DNA of 64,000 nt, from the NCBI GenBank assembly GCA_013398295.1, contig VZSF01011137.1:321716-385715 (forward strand), written 5' to 3'. Every line of letters starts with the position of its first letter. The stretch's first letter is position 1. The notes under the pieces are model-generated. The model was not told the origin of the DNA. It did no database searches and saw only the letters and a list, made by a program, of their open reading frames with translations. The translations under genes were made by a program, and so were the position numbers. Origin of the DNA: Chionis minor. Taxonomy: Eukaryota > Chordata > Aves > Charadriiformes > Chionididae. This document shows positions 12,401 through 27,400 of this stretch, piece after piece.

Positions 12401-15400
12401 GAAGTAGCTCCAGGCAGTAATTGTTGGTTAAATCCAATTAATGATTTTAATTGTCCTTGATGTGTTTTCTTCGTTTCTTGTTTTCACTGATAGACCACTT
12501 GCCTATAGTACCCTGGCAGACCTGGTGCATCACGTCCGTCAGCATTTGCCACTCAACGATCTCTCCCTTGCTGTCCAGTTGTTTGCCAAGAACATCGACG
12601 ATGAGTCATTGCCCAGCAGTATCCAGACAATGTCCTGCAAGCTTCTGCTCAACTTGGTAGACTGCATCCGCTCCAAAAGTGAACAGGAAAACGGGAATGG
12701 TAGAGATATTCTCATGAGAATGCTGGAGGTACGGATTTGTTGAAAACATTTGATAATAAGTTGAATATCCTATTTTACAGTGTGCTGTCAATCACATTTT
12801 ACTTTCTCTTTTCTTCAGAAATGAGAATATGTAGAACAGTCTGCATTCTGTATTTCCTTTTAATACTTCAGAGAAGGGCTTTTTAAAATGCTGAGCAACT
12901 GGGAAAGTAGCTTGAGTGTAGCAGAGGTGCTTTGCCCCCTCTGCTCACTCATTCAGTGACTTGTTTCAAAGCACGTAACTGAATGTCTGTGATGCTGGGG
13001 TAGTTTAACTGTTGGTATTAATTTTTTACAATTTTCTTTTTGATTTTAGTTGTAATCTCCTTCCTTCCTCACTTAAGAGTATGTAAGAATAGTATTTTTT
13101 GATGCCTTTTGGTTATGGTGCAGTTGGTTTGTTGTGAGGTGCTTTTTGTTTGTGGACTTTTTTTTGTGGTTTTTAATTTTAAATGCTGAAAGAGGATTAT
13201 CTTGCAGGTGCTTGGCATAGCCCAATACAGTCTGTAAAATGTGAAATATCCACACTTTCAAGCCCTACTCGTCCTTTTTAAGGATCTTCTTTATATAGAG
13301 GATTTTTGGGGGGCTTTTTTATTTACCAAAAAAAAAAAATCAGGGATGCCCCCAAAAAGCTGTCATCCACGGGGCAGTACAAGTGAAACTATCTGCTTGC
13401 TGTAGCCAGGTTGTTAATGGAAAAAGGTTGCCGCATGTTTCTCCTGCCACAACATGAAGATGCACTCGATTGTAGGGTAAAACACTTCCAGGGTAAATAC
13501 TGGCTTAATAATCTCATTTTTAGGATGTGAGAGCATGTCTTGAAATGTGACTCAAGCTGCTGTTAACGCTTTAAGCTAAGCGAGGAAGCCGTATGGCTGC
13601 TTGTTTTGGAAAGGGAGATGTAGGAATTCTGGATGTAGTTGATCCCCTCAGTCTTTGACTCCTGTCTGTCATTGACAGGCTGTCATGGTTCTGAATGCAC
13701 CAGGGAAGATATTTAGTCATTTTAGTCATCTCCAGCTTATTTGGTATTACCCCTGAAATTTTCTTTTGTTCTTAAGGTAGCGGTGGTTTAGGGAATAGCT
13801 TTCATCCAAAATACAAGTGACGGTGTGAGTGAAAAATCTTGTAATGGGTCCTTTATTCCAGATTCCTCAAACTGCAGTAGCTTTCTAGTAGGGTTTGTCT
13901 TCCAAATAAACTTCTGCTATTTTTTTCTTGTTTTAAAAAAATCTATAATTTAGCACAGTTGTTTGGTCATTTGTTTATCAAATTAAAATTTGTAATAATA
14001 TGTGAACTCAGAGAATATACATCTGGGGAAGAAGAGAGCATACAGAACTGTGGTAATAGTGGGGAAATACCTGAGCAAACCAAGTAGATCTAGACTTTAA
14101 AATCTGGGAAGTACAGCAAATTTTAAACTGAAGCCTCGTGCAACGTGTCACTTGTTTAGTATCAGCCAAGAGGCTGAAGTGTTGGGGACCACTGTTCTGC
14201 AGGATTGATTATTGCTTTCTAAACCTGACATGCTGCTTAAACTTGAACCAGTAACGTATACAGCTTCTAGTACACCTGACAGACATTACATATACATCTG
14301 AAAAAACTGAGCTTTTTATGCTTAATAGTAAATATTTATAGACTGAAATATTGTCTTATTTTAAAAAATTAATTCAAATAGCTTTTCATTTTAAGTAGAA
14401 TTATAGAGAGATCAATTGTTAATTGATGGTTTTACTAGTTTTCAGCAAATATTTTTATTTTTGGAACATGTTAAAACTAAGCAAACTACTTTGTTGATAA
14501 ACTTAAAAATGTTTGTTGTCATTTGAATGAGTTCAGAAATACTTAGCTGTAAATTTTATTGATCTCAGTATGCTGACTGAAGTATTTGTACTGTTAAATT
14601 TCAAATTACTTTTTTAGAAGAAACTTACTTTCTTTTTTCTTCCCCTTCCCTGCTCTTTCATTTGCCTTTCCTCTTTGTGCCTTAGGTTTTTGTTCTGAAA
14701 TTTCACACTATAGCACGATACCAGCTTTCTGTAATTTTTAAAAAATGCAAGCCACAGTCCGAGCTTGGGGCTGCTGAAGCCGCATTACCTGGAGTACCGA
14801 CGGCAGCAAACGCAGCACCCGTTCCCGTTCCGTCTCCTGCCCCCGCCACTCCAGTGGCCCCTGCGCCAGTGCCTGTATTTGAAAAACAAGGGGAGAAGGA
14901 AAAAGAGGACAAACAGACGTTTCAGGTCACAGATTGCCGAAGCTTAGTAAAAACTTTGGTCTGTGGTGTCAAGACAATCACGTGGGGCATAACATCATGC
15001 AAAGCTCCTGGTGGTAAAACTGCATAATATTTAGTTACATTTATCTTTTGTAATTCTACAATTAAAACTCTAGCAAATAGTATTTCTAATGGTTAACTAC
15101 TGTCGTCTTCTTCATCTTCTTTCAGAAGCACAATTCATTCCCAATAAGCAGTTGCAACCTAAGGAGACTCAAATCTATATAAAACTGGTAAAATATGCAA
15201 TGCAAGCTTTAGATATTTATCAGGTATGTCACCTGCCCGCATAGCACTTTTATTTATACAGTTACCCCGTGTTAGATCTTTTAATAAGGATTTATTTGTC
15301 GACTATAAGACAAATTTCACACGTAGCGTATTTTCATTAGGTTTCATTACAGGACCACAGCTATTGGGAAATTTTATGAATTTCAAAGTACTTTTCCCTC

Positions 15401-18400
15401 GCAAGGAACACATTATTTTCTTAACAGCTGTTAAGAACACACAGTCTGTTTACGCAGGCAGGACAGACTAAAAACACTTCTTTCATGTCGTGGATTAAAT
15501 CTTTTCTTCAAAGAGATAGTTTAGCTATCAGTTGAAGCATTCACATGGCTGTGTTTATTTTCTGTAGTTACACAAAGCACTGAAGAGATGTAAATGTACC
15601 TGATTTGGAATTAAGTAACTTTACAAATACCCTGATATCTCCTCCTGTTGGCTTTTTCCACTCCTGACTTCATGGTTTTAAAATCTGTGCTGAAAACACT
15701 GGAAGTTAATATTTTTATTGTCACTGTCGGCTCTTGTGCCCGACTTCTCATTGCATGGGGATTGCATGTGGAACCTGTCAGAGCTCAGGTGTTTTCAGAA
15801 GGTAGTCTCAGAATAGCGGGAAGGAGTTACTGGAGTTGTGTAACCGATACACGTGTGTTCTGAATTCCGTAGGTCCAAATAGCAGGGAACGGACAGACGT
15901 ACGTTCGAGTAGCAAACTGTCAGACGGTCAGAATGAAGGAGGAAAAGGAAGTTCTGGAGCATTTTGCTGGTGTATTCACAATGATGAACCCTTTAACTTT
16001 TAAAGAAATTTTTCAAACTACTGTTCCTTATATGGTGGAGAGAATCTCAAAAAACTATGCTCTTCAGGTATTATGTTTTTGTTTACTTTTTTCAATTGAC
16101 GGTAAACAGCCTGTAGAAAATAGCTTATGCCTTGAAGTGCCTAAGACTGAAGTGGAACTATAAATAACAATGTTGAAATTAGTGTGCAAGATTTGAAGCA
16201 GTCTATAAAAAATAGTTCATAAAAATGGATTTTTCAAAAACTTTCCAGACTAAATGATGGAATGCAAATGTGAGCACTTCAGTTTAGAAGATATGAATGG
16301 ACCTTATTCTTGAAAAGTGTTGAACATTGTGGAGTTCCTGTTTTGTTCAGGTGGTTGTGTTCGTGTTCTGACCTACTGTTCACAGAACACAGTCCTATAA
16401 TGTGCATTTAAAATTAAACTCTAAACTTGAATACTGAAGTTACACACATGGTGGTTTTCCACTGAGGATAACCTGAATCGCTTGGGTAGCCGTGGAGATG
16501 GGGGAGGAAATTTGTCTTAGTTTTTTGTTATAAATGGGTAGTGCATCTGTCCCTCCGTTCTTTTCATTACAGCAAGAATAATTCCTTTGTGGTTTCCTTT
16601 TATAGATTGTTGCCAACTCCTTCTTGGCAAACCCTACTACCTCTGCCCTCTTTGCAACGATTTTGGTAGAGTATCTTCTGGATCGGCTGCCAGAAATGGG
16701 CTCTAACGTGGAACTCTCCAATCTGTATCTCAAGCTGTTCAAGTTAGTCTTTGGCTCAGTTTCACTGTTTGCAGCTGAAAATGAACAAATGCTGAAGGTA
16801 AAGGTCATTTGTGTTAAAAACAAAAAAAAATCTGTTTTGACTCTCAATGCATTCTTCAGACGACTGAAGAAACTTAGCATTTTAGGCTAACATTTGGTGG
16901 TCTTTTAATGTTTGAATTAGTGATGCATCTCCATTTTTTCCAAATGCCAGGGACGTTGCCTTATAAATAAGAGATGTTTCTGTGAATGTTTATTTCATAT
17001 TTGAAACTAGAAACTGATCTACTAATTCTGAGTAAAAGTGATTGATACGTCCTTGTCCCATCGAACTTCATGATCAGGACACGCGTATCTTCTTGCATAT
17101 TTTTTCCCCTTCATTTCCTTGTTAACTTAAGACTTTTGCTTAGACTGGAATCACTTTTTTGTGCCTTGGTGAATCTTGGTCATTCACGTCATACTCAGTG
17201 ACATGTACCTCTCGAGTTAGGTAGCTCTGTGCTATTAAAGTCTGGATTAAGGAACGCTATTTTTTATTGACGGAGTATTGTCTGTGTAGTCCAAGGATCT
17301 ATTTACATTGATGAGATCGTCTCGTTCATCACTGAGGGAGTTTAGAAACACTGAGCTTGAAGCACGAGTGTGCTTTCTCAGAAAAGTGACAGCTGCCTAT
17401 GTCCAGGAAAAACATTAAGGTATTAGTTGAACGCCGCTCCTTCTTTCAGTATTTCTCTATATTTCTGTTCCTTCTACCTTGGAATAAACTACATTTCTGA
17501 GACAGGTAACTGTGTGGTAATGGTTGCTGTGCTTAACAATTTGTTACAGCAGGATTAGTTCAGTAGGTGTTTTCTGGGTAGAACAGAGTAGGGACTACTA
17601 ATTTTCCAGATTCTTGGAAAGCTAAAAGCAATATGAAGCAATATTCGTAAGTAGTATGAAGGAGTATTCGTGTAATTCTGCTTAAGTTCTTCTTGTTTGT
17701 AATCAGAATCAAGGTCGTTTGGATTTTATAGGCTGGAGATCCAATTTAAGGAGCGTGATTTACTACCTTGGCAGCTTCACGCTTCTGTTACATTTTTTGT
17801 TTCAGCAGGATTGATGATACGGGCCTTGGGTAGATTATTTAATTGAATGATGAAGGCAGCATTTGCACAGCAATGTATAAAGCTTTTAGATATTAATAAA
17901 ATCCATAATTTTTGTCACTGCTTGTGCACAATCTGTGAGAATCCTTGTATTTATCATTATCAACTATTTTTAATAATTCCTGCAAACAGTTACTGTGCTC
18001 TGCTCTAGAAAGGCCACCAGTTCTCTAACCATTTTTTTTACTTATAAAAGTTTACTTTTGAAGTGAAATTTTAGCATTCCACAAGATTAAGAATTATTAC
18101 TTAAATTAGATCCGGAGTAAATTAATATTGTGAAATGTCTTGTCATTGTGACACTTGTGATTTTGGCTACACATCCCTAGGTTCTGTGGAGCAAATATTT
18201 TTCGTTATGTCAGATTTGCAGAAGGTTTTTTGTTTTAATACTGTTACTGCTTGAAGTAGCAAGCAGACTTGATCATCTGGCTAATATGAAAGCAGGATTT
18301 AATTAATTAAGAGTGCTCTGGGTTCTTGCTACCGTTCAAATACAGATTTACTTTTTAACAGTTCTTCAACAGCAGTGTGAAATTAGCCTGCTCTCTGAGT

Positions 18401-21400
18401 ATTGGGAATAGCTGAAGGCTTTTGATCTGAAAAACTTGTCTCGTGCTAAACTCTCTTGTACAGTGCAATGATGATAAAATTGATATTTTATTAATCTTCA
18501 AGCTTTATTTTTTTTATAGCCACATTTGCACAAGATTGTGAACAGCTCTATGGAACTTGCACAGACTGCCAAAGAGCCCTATAACTATTTCCTGCTGCTC
18601 AGAGCACTGTTCAGATCTATTGGAGGAGGCAGTCATGATCTCTTGTATCAGGAATTCTTGCCGCTGTTACCAAACTTACTGCAAGGTAGAACAATACCTT
18701 CTTTCCCCACCCCAGTTGCTGATCTTTTTATGTAAATAGTAGTTATAAAGTTATGTTATGTAATTAAAAAAATAAAACTAAAGCCCTAACCCTGGTAAGT
18801 AGCTTCTGATTTTGAGCTTAGCAGTTGATTAGATGTCTTGAATGTGGCTTATTTTCATTTACTATCAGCTGCTTCAGGCTCCATAGTTTTGCTGCTTCAC
18901 AATTTCTGCTGCTTGTTGTTCTGCTTTTCATTGTGGGGCTGTTGGGCTTTTTTGTTTGTTCCTTTCATTCATTTTTTGCTATGGATAATTTTGTTAGTAT
19001 AAAGCCGTGAGGGATAAGAGGAATTGGGAAGCGGTTTTGTGGGAAGGACGGTACAGGGAAGCTCTGGTTATTCTGCTGCTGAGGCCACGTGCGTGCACGT
19101 GCGTGAGGAACAGAAACACAAGTAGTGTCAGTTTGCAAAAAGAAATGGAAATAACAGTCAGTTTGATTAAGTGAGCATTTGTGCTTGCGAGGGCTGTGCT
19201 CCAGAGAGACTGAGGATGAGCAAGGAAATGTGAACTGCTTAAACCTAAGGAAAACCTAAGCAGAACAATTCCGGGACCATGAAATCCTGTGGTTCCCATC
19301 TGCAGCTGTAGGGGCAATCTTTGTTGTATGTAGTTAGCAAATGTGTAGTTATCTCTAAATCATTATGTAAAACATACGCCAGTGTAGAAGTGCTAGCTGG
19401 GTTTATAGAATATATGTAATCCTGATGGGGAGAAAAATAAGTTGGAGGATGTGTTTAGTCTGTACGGGACACTGCTTGTTCTTGAACCCATTTGATGTTT
19501 CTTTTCAGGATTCTAGATATTTTAAAAACAATTTGTTCTCTGTGGATTTTTTTTTACTGATAGAAGGCTGAGGTTTGAGTCAAATTATCTTTTTCTGGTC
19601 TTCATCTGCTGTATTCAAATGCTACTTTATTGAGTCTAATACTAAATTTCAGAATATGCATACATACTCTTTTTTTTGTATGTGCATGTACCTCCAAAAG
19701 CATTCACTGCATAAAATCCTTAGATTTAAGTTGTAATTATGAATGGTATTGTATTTTGTAAATACATTATTTACAGACCTGTAGGTTTGACAGGATTTAA
19801 AAATGTCAGGTTATTCTGAGTTTTGGAAGTAGCAGTTTACAACAATTCACTATGGACTGTCTTTTTCCTTTGAGTGTGTAACTTATCAATGATTTTCAGG
19901 ACTTAATATGTTGCAAAGTGGCCTTCATAAACAGCACATGAAAGACTTGTTTGTAGAGCTCTGCCTCACTGTGCCCGTTCGTTTGAGCTCGTTACTGCCT
20001 TATCTGCCAATGTTGATGGATCCCTTGGTGTCGGCTCTCAACGGATCCCAGACCCTGGTTAGCCAAGGCTTAAGAACTCTGGAATTGTGCGTGGATAACT
20101 TGCAGCCAGACTTTCTGTATGATCACATCCAGCCAGTGCGAGCTGAGCTGATGCAGGTAAACATGTTGTTTCTTGTTAGACCACAAGAGGTCATTGATTC
20201 GCTAAATATTACTAGAAATTTGTGTGAGCCTTTGGTCAGAGGAAGGAGAACTGTACCAGCCTGATTTGTGTGTTAAAGGCCAGTTGCTGTTGTGCTGCTA
20301 AACTGAAAAATCTAAAAGTGAATTAATCATTTCTTCTGTAACCCCTGTTAAGGGTTAAAGTCAAGACTTGGGACTCAATAGCAAGGGTATTACTATGTTT
20401 AGGATGAATTGGTATAGAAAACGATTAAGACTTGTTAATTTTTTTAAAAAACAAGAAAAGCTCATTACCTTCAGCATATCATGATTGACAGCTATATGAT
20501 GATGTCATATATACAGTGAAGATGATGTGGCTGAAATTCAGAACAGTGTTTTAAATGTGGCTATCTCCCCTGATACAGTGCTTGCGTGTACTTTATCCTA
20601 TAAATGTAATACTTAATTTATTTGCTTTTTATATTTGAAAACTAGCTCTTTGAGTTAATTCACTTCAGCTGTAACTGGCTTGCTTTTTTCTTTTTTTTTT
20701 TTTTTAATTCATAATGCTGTTTATCTAATATTAGCCATCAACATGAAATTGCGTTTCAGTGTGGCAAAGATTTTGTAGCTGATCACAGTAATCTGATCTA
20801 AAACTGCCTTTAGGACGACTTTGTTACAAAGCTTTTGAACCGTTGTGAACTGCGACTGCTTTTATTCAATCTAGATAAGTATTTTCTGGAAGTTATGCAG
20901 GGTCAATTACCCATATATAAGAATAAGTGTTTTCCTTGACTATTTTTTTACATTACAACTTGGCAACCTTTGAAGTGAGACTGGTCTGACCATAAATACT
21001 TGCAGGCTTTGTGGCGTACCCTGCGCAATCCCGCAGACAGCATTTCTCACGTGGCTTATCGTGTACTTGGTAAATTTGGTGGAAGTAACAGGAAGATGTT
21101 AAAGGAATCACAGAAACTACAATACGTAGTCACAGAAATCCAAGGACCCAGTATTACAATTGAATTTTCAGACTGTAAAGCATCCATTCAGCTCCCAATG
21201 GAAAAGGTAAGAGTGTAAGTTACTTTCCATGCTGAAAAACCATGTTACTCAGTTTTCCTGTCTCACAGACTTTTTGGAAGTTTATTTGCTTGTGAAACCT
21301 TGGTAAAATATGTTGTATGTCTGCCAGTTCCAGGTGTGAGTTAATGAATGTCTAAAATCAAAAGTTTTACTTAATTGAAAATATATCTGATTTTTTTTTA

Positions 21401-24400
21401 TACCGCTCCAGTTAGACAAAGAGATTCCTAATTAATTTATATCGTAATGAAGAAAGAGAATCTAAACCCACTTATGGTTGTTTTTTGGGGGTTATTTTTG
21501 TTTGTTTGTTTCAAGTAGTCTTTGAGCTGCCAGACTTGGCAGCTGAAGGACAAAACCCTGTCTCAGAAGCCACTGCATGTGGTGACCAGTTGAAGTCTCT
21601 GCATAAGGCAGGTAGACCTATGCTAACTTCTTGATTCATTTTGACATGCAGAATTAGCACAACCTTGCCAACCTGGTCTTTATTTTCCCTTTAAACTGTT
21701 TTATATGTCACCCCCAAAATTATAGATTGAAACATGCTGTCCTGCTTTTATAAGGTGATGGGCTAGGGAGCTAAACCGGCACAAGGAAATGCTTTCTGGG
21801 CACTTGTTTTCCCCTTTCTAACTTTCGGCGTACTGCTTACATTAGGAGCGGGAATCTACTCTAAAACCTCCCTGTTTTCTTTTTGAAGTGTACCACGAGC
21901 TTCTTGTAGAAATCTTTCATCAATGATCATTCTAATGGCTCCAAGATTTGGGTTTGTTTGTTGTCTGTCGTTTGGGTACAGCTGCAAACCCACCTCGTAC
22001 TCTCACAGGCTTTCATCCGCCAGCCTCGGTGTATCATGAGTGCTTAGTTCTCACTAATTACAGCAATCTAGTCTGCCTCTATGTCTTGGGATCTGAGAGT
22101 GAAGCTGCATTTTCAGTTAATTTGGCTTGTAGAGTTTTAATACTTACTTTCTCAATTACACTTTCATAAGTAGGTATGATCTGAATGTAGTAAAAAATTT
22201 TGGTTACAGGCAGCTGGCTCTTGGCTCCATACAGCCAACAGGCGGAAAAATAGGCTGGAAAAATGGTTCCGAAAGTGCAGGTAGCTTTACCGATTTCCCC
22301 TCTGGACCGAAACCAATGAAGTGAATACATATAAATACCATAATTGCTGGCATTTTCCTATCCTGCTAGGTTTAATTCAAACCAAGTTTCCCAAGTATTT
22401 ATGCACCTGACATGTTGGTTAACGGTATGGAGCAACCTTCAGCTTCTTGGTGTTGACCAAGAAGCAATGTTATCTGCCGAATACTTTGTGTGTAGAAAAA
22501 GGAAAGGTCAAATTAAAAGGAAAAAGAAGTGGAATAAATTGAAAGTGAGAAATCCATGGTTTCTTTGAGTGCTCTGGTAGTCTGTGGTCTGTGTAAAACT
22601 CCCAGCTCTCTTCATTGAGATGCTGGGAAGGGATGAAGCTACTTAAGTGAGCAGGTAGGAAGATGGGTTTCCTTTCAGAGAAGGAGAATGCCCGCTTCTT
22701 TGTAGCAGAGCCTTTTTCTGCATAATCCTGTTTAAGCATGGATGGCTAGATTGTATTTACCATTGATCAGGTGTTGAAATTCCTTATTTTGTGTACTCTG
22801 AAACATTTTTTAATGTCTTTTTTTTTTTACTTCAGGCCTGTCTCATTTGCTTTTAATTTCTTCCTTTTTTTTGGTGAAGGATAGAAAGTACATAGCTGTC
22901 TTTATATATAGGCAAAATAGAAATTTTGCAAAAAGATTTTCATTGCTTTTGTATTTTAAGAGCTGATCTGAGTTATTCTGAAATGTATTAAATAAATCTT
23001 CTTGCAAAGGAAGAATACTATTTCCATTAAGTAAACAGTGGTCAGAAGTCGCTTACAGAGACATTTCATCATGTTTGTTGTAGCTCTTGAGTTGCATAGA
23101 AAATACGACAAAGTCATTTGTAAGAGAGAACATTTTTTGGTACCACTTGTGTGTGTGTATAAATGCATTGTATACCTACACTATATAGAGATCAGCAGCA
23201 GCAATTGCTGCTGGAGGGAAGGTGAGGAAAATTTTCCTGAGGGGGAGAGGGAGAATGCAGGTGTACCTCGCTCATGACTTCAGGTACTGTCTGCCTGCGG
23301 AAATAAATGCGTCTGCCGTGAAACTTTGCATTTATAAAAGCACCGCAAATGTCATACTGGTTTCAAGTACACTTTCTCAGGCATTCACTGCATTTCCTAA
23401 CTTAGGTCCAAATTGTACATACTTCTAAAGTTACTTTTAATATGTATTAAAGATACCGTTCCCTTGATTAATCACCTTATTGTAAATATTAAGTAGTAGT
23501 GGTGTGTGGTTACTATCTGTCTTGTTTTCATTGTAGGCAATTGAGACTGCCCTGGACTGTTTGAAGAGTGCCAACACAGAACCGTATTATCGGAGACAAG
23601 CCTGGGAGGTGATCAAGTGCTTTTTAGTAGCTATGATGAGCCTGGATGATAATAAGCATGCATTGTACCAACTTCTTGCACATCCCAAGTATGACAATTC
23701 TTTAAACATAAATGTGTATGTAAAATTTATAGTGTCTTTAGAATAACCTAAATTAGAGGCAGTGGTTAGTCTAGGCAATGTATTCTTCATGGGGATTTTA
23801 TCTGCTTTCTTTCAAGTCAGTGCGGGAGTTTCCAGTAAGAGGAATTTTGTCAGCATATTATTTAATGCCAATGACACGTGTTAATGTTTCATACTTTAGT
23901 TTTTTTTCCTAATCACAGTCCAATGTATAATCTGTTAGATATGATCAGATTTTCATTTTAAATTAAATCTTAGTTTAATATACTTAAATAGTTGGAACAT
24001 TCTGGAGCTTAATTATGCTTTAAAGATTAACTTAGATGGTGATGTTTTGTAAGTACATCTAACTTTTGACTAAAGTGAGAGAGATACAAAATTCAGTTTC
24101 ATTTAGTGACCAAACAAGAGCATAGTGACACACGTAACCTATGTTCCTGTGTGGGCATTTTATTGAATTTTTTTAAATTTTTTTAATAATTTTAGTCATG
24201 GATACTTAATGTGTTATCGCTTCTAGACAGCTCTCTCATTTTTGCCCACAAAGTGTATGCTGACTTCGACTCTTGCAGTGTAGTAAATGTAGCTAAAGAG
24301 TATAGCAGCTTTTATAATTTGGACTTGTTAGACTTGACATAAATATAGCTTTGCAATGAATAGGTTTTATTGGGCGGTGATTTGATAAATAACGTTTCAA

Positions 24401-27400
24401 TCTTTCAAGATTAAAATCAAATGTCATTTTAAAAAAGGGAAAAATGTCAAAATATTGAAAATGACATTCTGTAATTGAGTTGCAGTGTGATGCCTGTGTA
24501 CCTGTTATTTGTAATATACGCGGCTTCTTCTGAACCACTGGCTTTAAATGTTCCTGATGAAATTGAGCTATCCATCATGTTTGAGCCCAGTGGTTGACAA
24601 AATTAATATGGACTGTATGAACTGGTCTGGCTCTATCAAAATGAGGGGAAAATGGGAGGTGGAGGAGGAGATACCGAGAGCAAAGTTAAATTAAGCGCTT
24701 GACGATGCTCATGATTGAGCTGCCAGTACTGCAGTTTAGGATTATAATGAACTTAATTTTGTCTTTCAGCTTTACTGAAAAATCCATACCCAGTGTGATT
24801 ATTTCACACCGATACAAAGCTCAGGATACCCCAGCTCGTAAAACGTTTGAACAGGCGTTGACGGGGGCCTTCATGTCAGCAGTCATCAAAGACCTGAGGC
24901 CCAGCGCTCTGCCCTTCGTAGCCAGCCTGATCCGCCACTACACTATGGTGGCGGTCGCGCAGCAGTGCGGTGAGTCAGGTGCCGTCGAGCTCCTGGGCAC
25001 TGTCGTGAGCGGCGTGGAGAGGTTTATTCCTAGCAGCAATTGATTTTAAGAAGGTCGTGGTACTGCAGTTGCTTCTGCGCAGATGTATTTGCTTTTGCGT
25101 GGTGGCTGAATTACGTTTTAATTCTTTAAGCAGTAATTATTAAGCAAGTTTTAAAAGACAATCAGTCGCCCAAGAATACTTTTAAAATGCTACAGGCAGT
25201 GAAATAATTACAGCTTGGAACACTTTGTATTTCCAGAGCGTTTGTGTAACTTGATATATAGAGTTATTTTTGTGGATGGTCTTTAATTGGGCTGTTTCCG
25301 CTTGTGGTTTTGAGGGACCATCAGAGGAACTAAGTGAACGCTAGAGCACTACAGTGTCCTGTATCGATGAAGGAAACTTTTTGTTTGGAGTTGGACAGCA
25401 AGACAAGTCATTTGGGAAAAGACATGCTATAAGCATATCAGTCTTCATTGTCACATTAATGTAACTTGAATTTTTATGATTCTTCATTTTAATTAAATCT
25501 TCTTGCGGGGCATAGTCTACTGCATAGAAGAAAATAATCAAGTAGATGTAATCTTTTTTTCTTCCAAGAGTGAAGAATGCCTTACAATCCATTTATATGC
25601 AAATAGATGCAGTGCTTACCGGGTTTGCCATCAGCTAATCAGAGGAGTAGTAAAATCTAATTGAAAGACTATTCATATTGAAATATCCATTGTTTTATCT
25701 TTTTCCCCTCTCTTCTTCCCCAATACAAATTACAGGTCCTTTTTTGCTGCAGTGCTATCAGGTTGGAAGCCAGCCTAGCACAGCCATGTTTCATAGTGAA
25801 GAGAACGGGTCAAAAGGCATGGATCCCTTGGTGCTCATTGATGCCATAGCAATCTGCATGGCGTACGAGGAGAAGGAGCTCTGCAAAATAGGAGAGGTGG
25901 CTCTAGCAGTGATATTTGATGTTGCAAGCATAATCTTGGGTTCAAAGGAAAGGGTAATGTATAGGTTTTTTTCTTTAAACGTGTTCATATTATATAGTTT
26001 CAGCCAGTGCAATTTGGCTTCTAAAATTTTGGAGGCTACCAGTGAGCCGAAAAAGCAAACTGATCCATTTCTTTGTTTCTAGGCTTGTCAGCTTCCCTTG
26101 TTTTCGTACATTGTGGAACGTTTATGTGCTTGCTGCTACGAGCAAGCTTGGTATGCCAAACTGGGAGGTGTTGTGTCGATTAAATTTCTTATGGAACGGC
26201 TGCCACTAATTTGGGTCCTCCAGAACCAGCAGACTTTCCTGAAGGCACTTCTCTTTGTTATGATGGATCTAACTGGAGAGGTATTTAATGAATGAATTAT
26301 GTCAAATTCATAAGTATGGGGGAACAAACTTTTGGTCTTAAATTCACACAGATTGAACTCTTGCTAAACTTGATTTTACTTAACTTCAGAATGTATCACA
26401 TCTGCAATAGTTACGAGTGAATTTTAGTCATTTTAACTTAAGACCTGAAATTAGGAAGGAGGTCTGTTTTTCCACATAACTTTGCGAAGTTGTTGGAATT
26501 GCCCTTGCTTCTTTCCGAGTAGGTTGCATTCAGATTGGTGGAAGAGCACTAGATTCACTGTTGCTCGTATGAAAAAGTTTGTGCGTTGGCTTTTTTCCTG
26601 TGTTCAGTTTGAAAGGTGTTCATCTTCTCAAAAAGCTGTATGTAAATATAGGTACCTAGAGAATTGGCTGCCTGACCTTTTCTCAGTTGTGAATCTTATG
26701 GTGACAACATTGCTAAGGGTTCCAGGACCTGAGTTTGTTTCTAAAATTGTGTTGCATTCCAACTCGCAGTTTTGGAATGATTGGTAGGAAGACTCATTGA
26801 ATATGTGTTCTGTTCAAGCTTTTTATGTTTTTAGCCATTTGCAGGGGAGTCATCAAATTGCTAAGTTCTTTGATGAGCAGTGTGTAGATTTGTGATCTTT
26901 GTTCTGTATTTATTTAATAAAAATAATCTGATACCTTAGGTTTCCAATGGAGCAGTTGCTATGGCAAAGACCACCTTAGAGCAGCTTTTGATTAGATGTG
27001 CAACTCCTTTAAAAGATGAAGAAAAAACAGAAGAAATCCTAGCAGCACAGGAAAAGTCTTTCCATCATGTAACACACGACCTCGTTCGAGAAGTAACCTC
27101 TCCAAACTCTACCGTGAGAAAACAGGCCATGCATTCCTTGCAGGTACTTGCACAGGTCACTGGAAAAAGTGTCACGGTGATTATGGAGCCACATAAAGAG
27201 GTAAGCGGAAATACTGAGCGTGAGTTTAAAGTTGTTTACCGGTTGGGATTTGCAAAGTGCTTTTCTGTGTCCATTTTCTCACAGTAGTGAATTAAGTTCT
27301 TAGTGCTGTGATAGCGTATGTTGGTCATTCGGTAGATTTCACTGCTGGAAAATACATGTGGCTGGGGCACTATAGAGATTCTTACAAGCTGTGCCTGACT

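Noticed and set aside
20495..20534. ATGATGA followed by CTGA resembling C/D boxes
   Set aside because: Only about 36 nt between boxes and no terminal stem; too short for a snoRNA.
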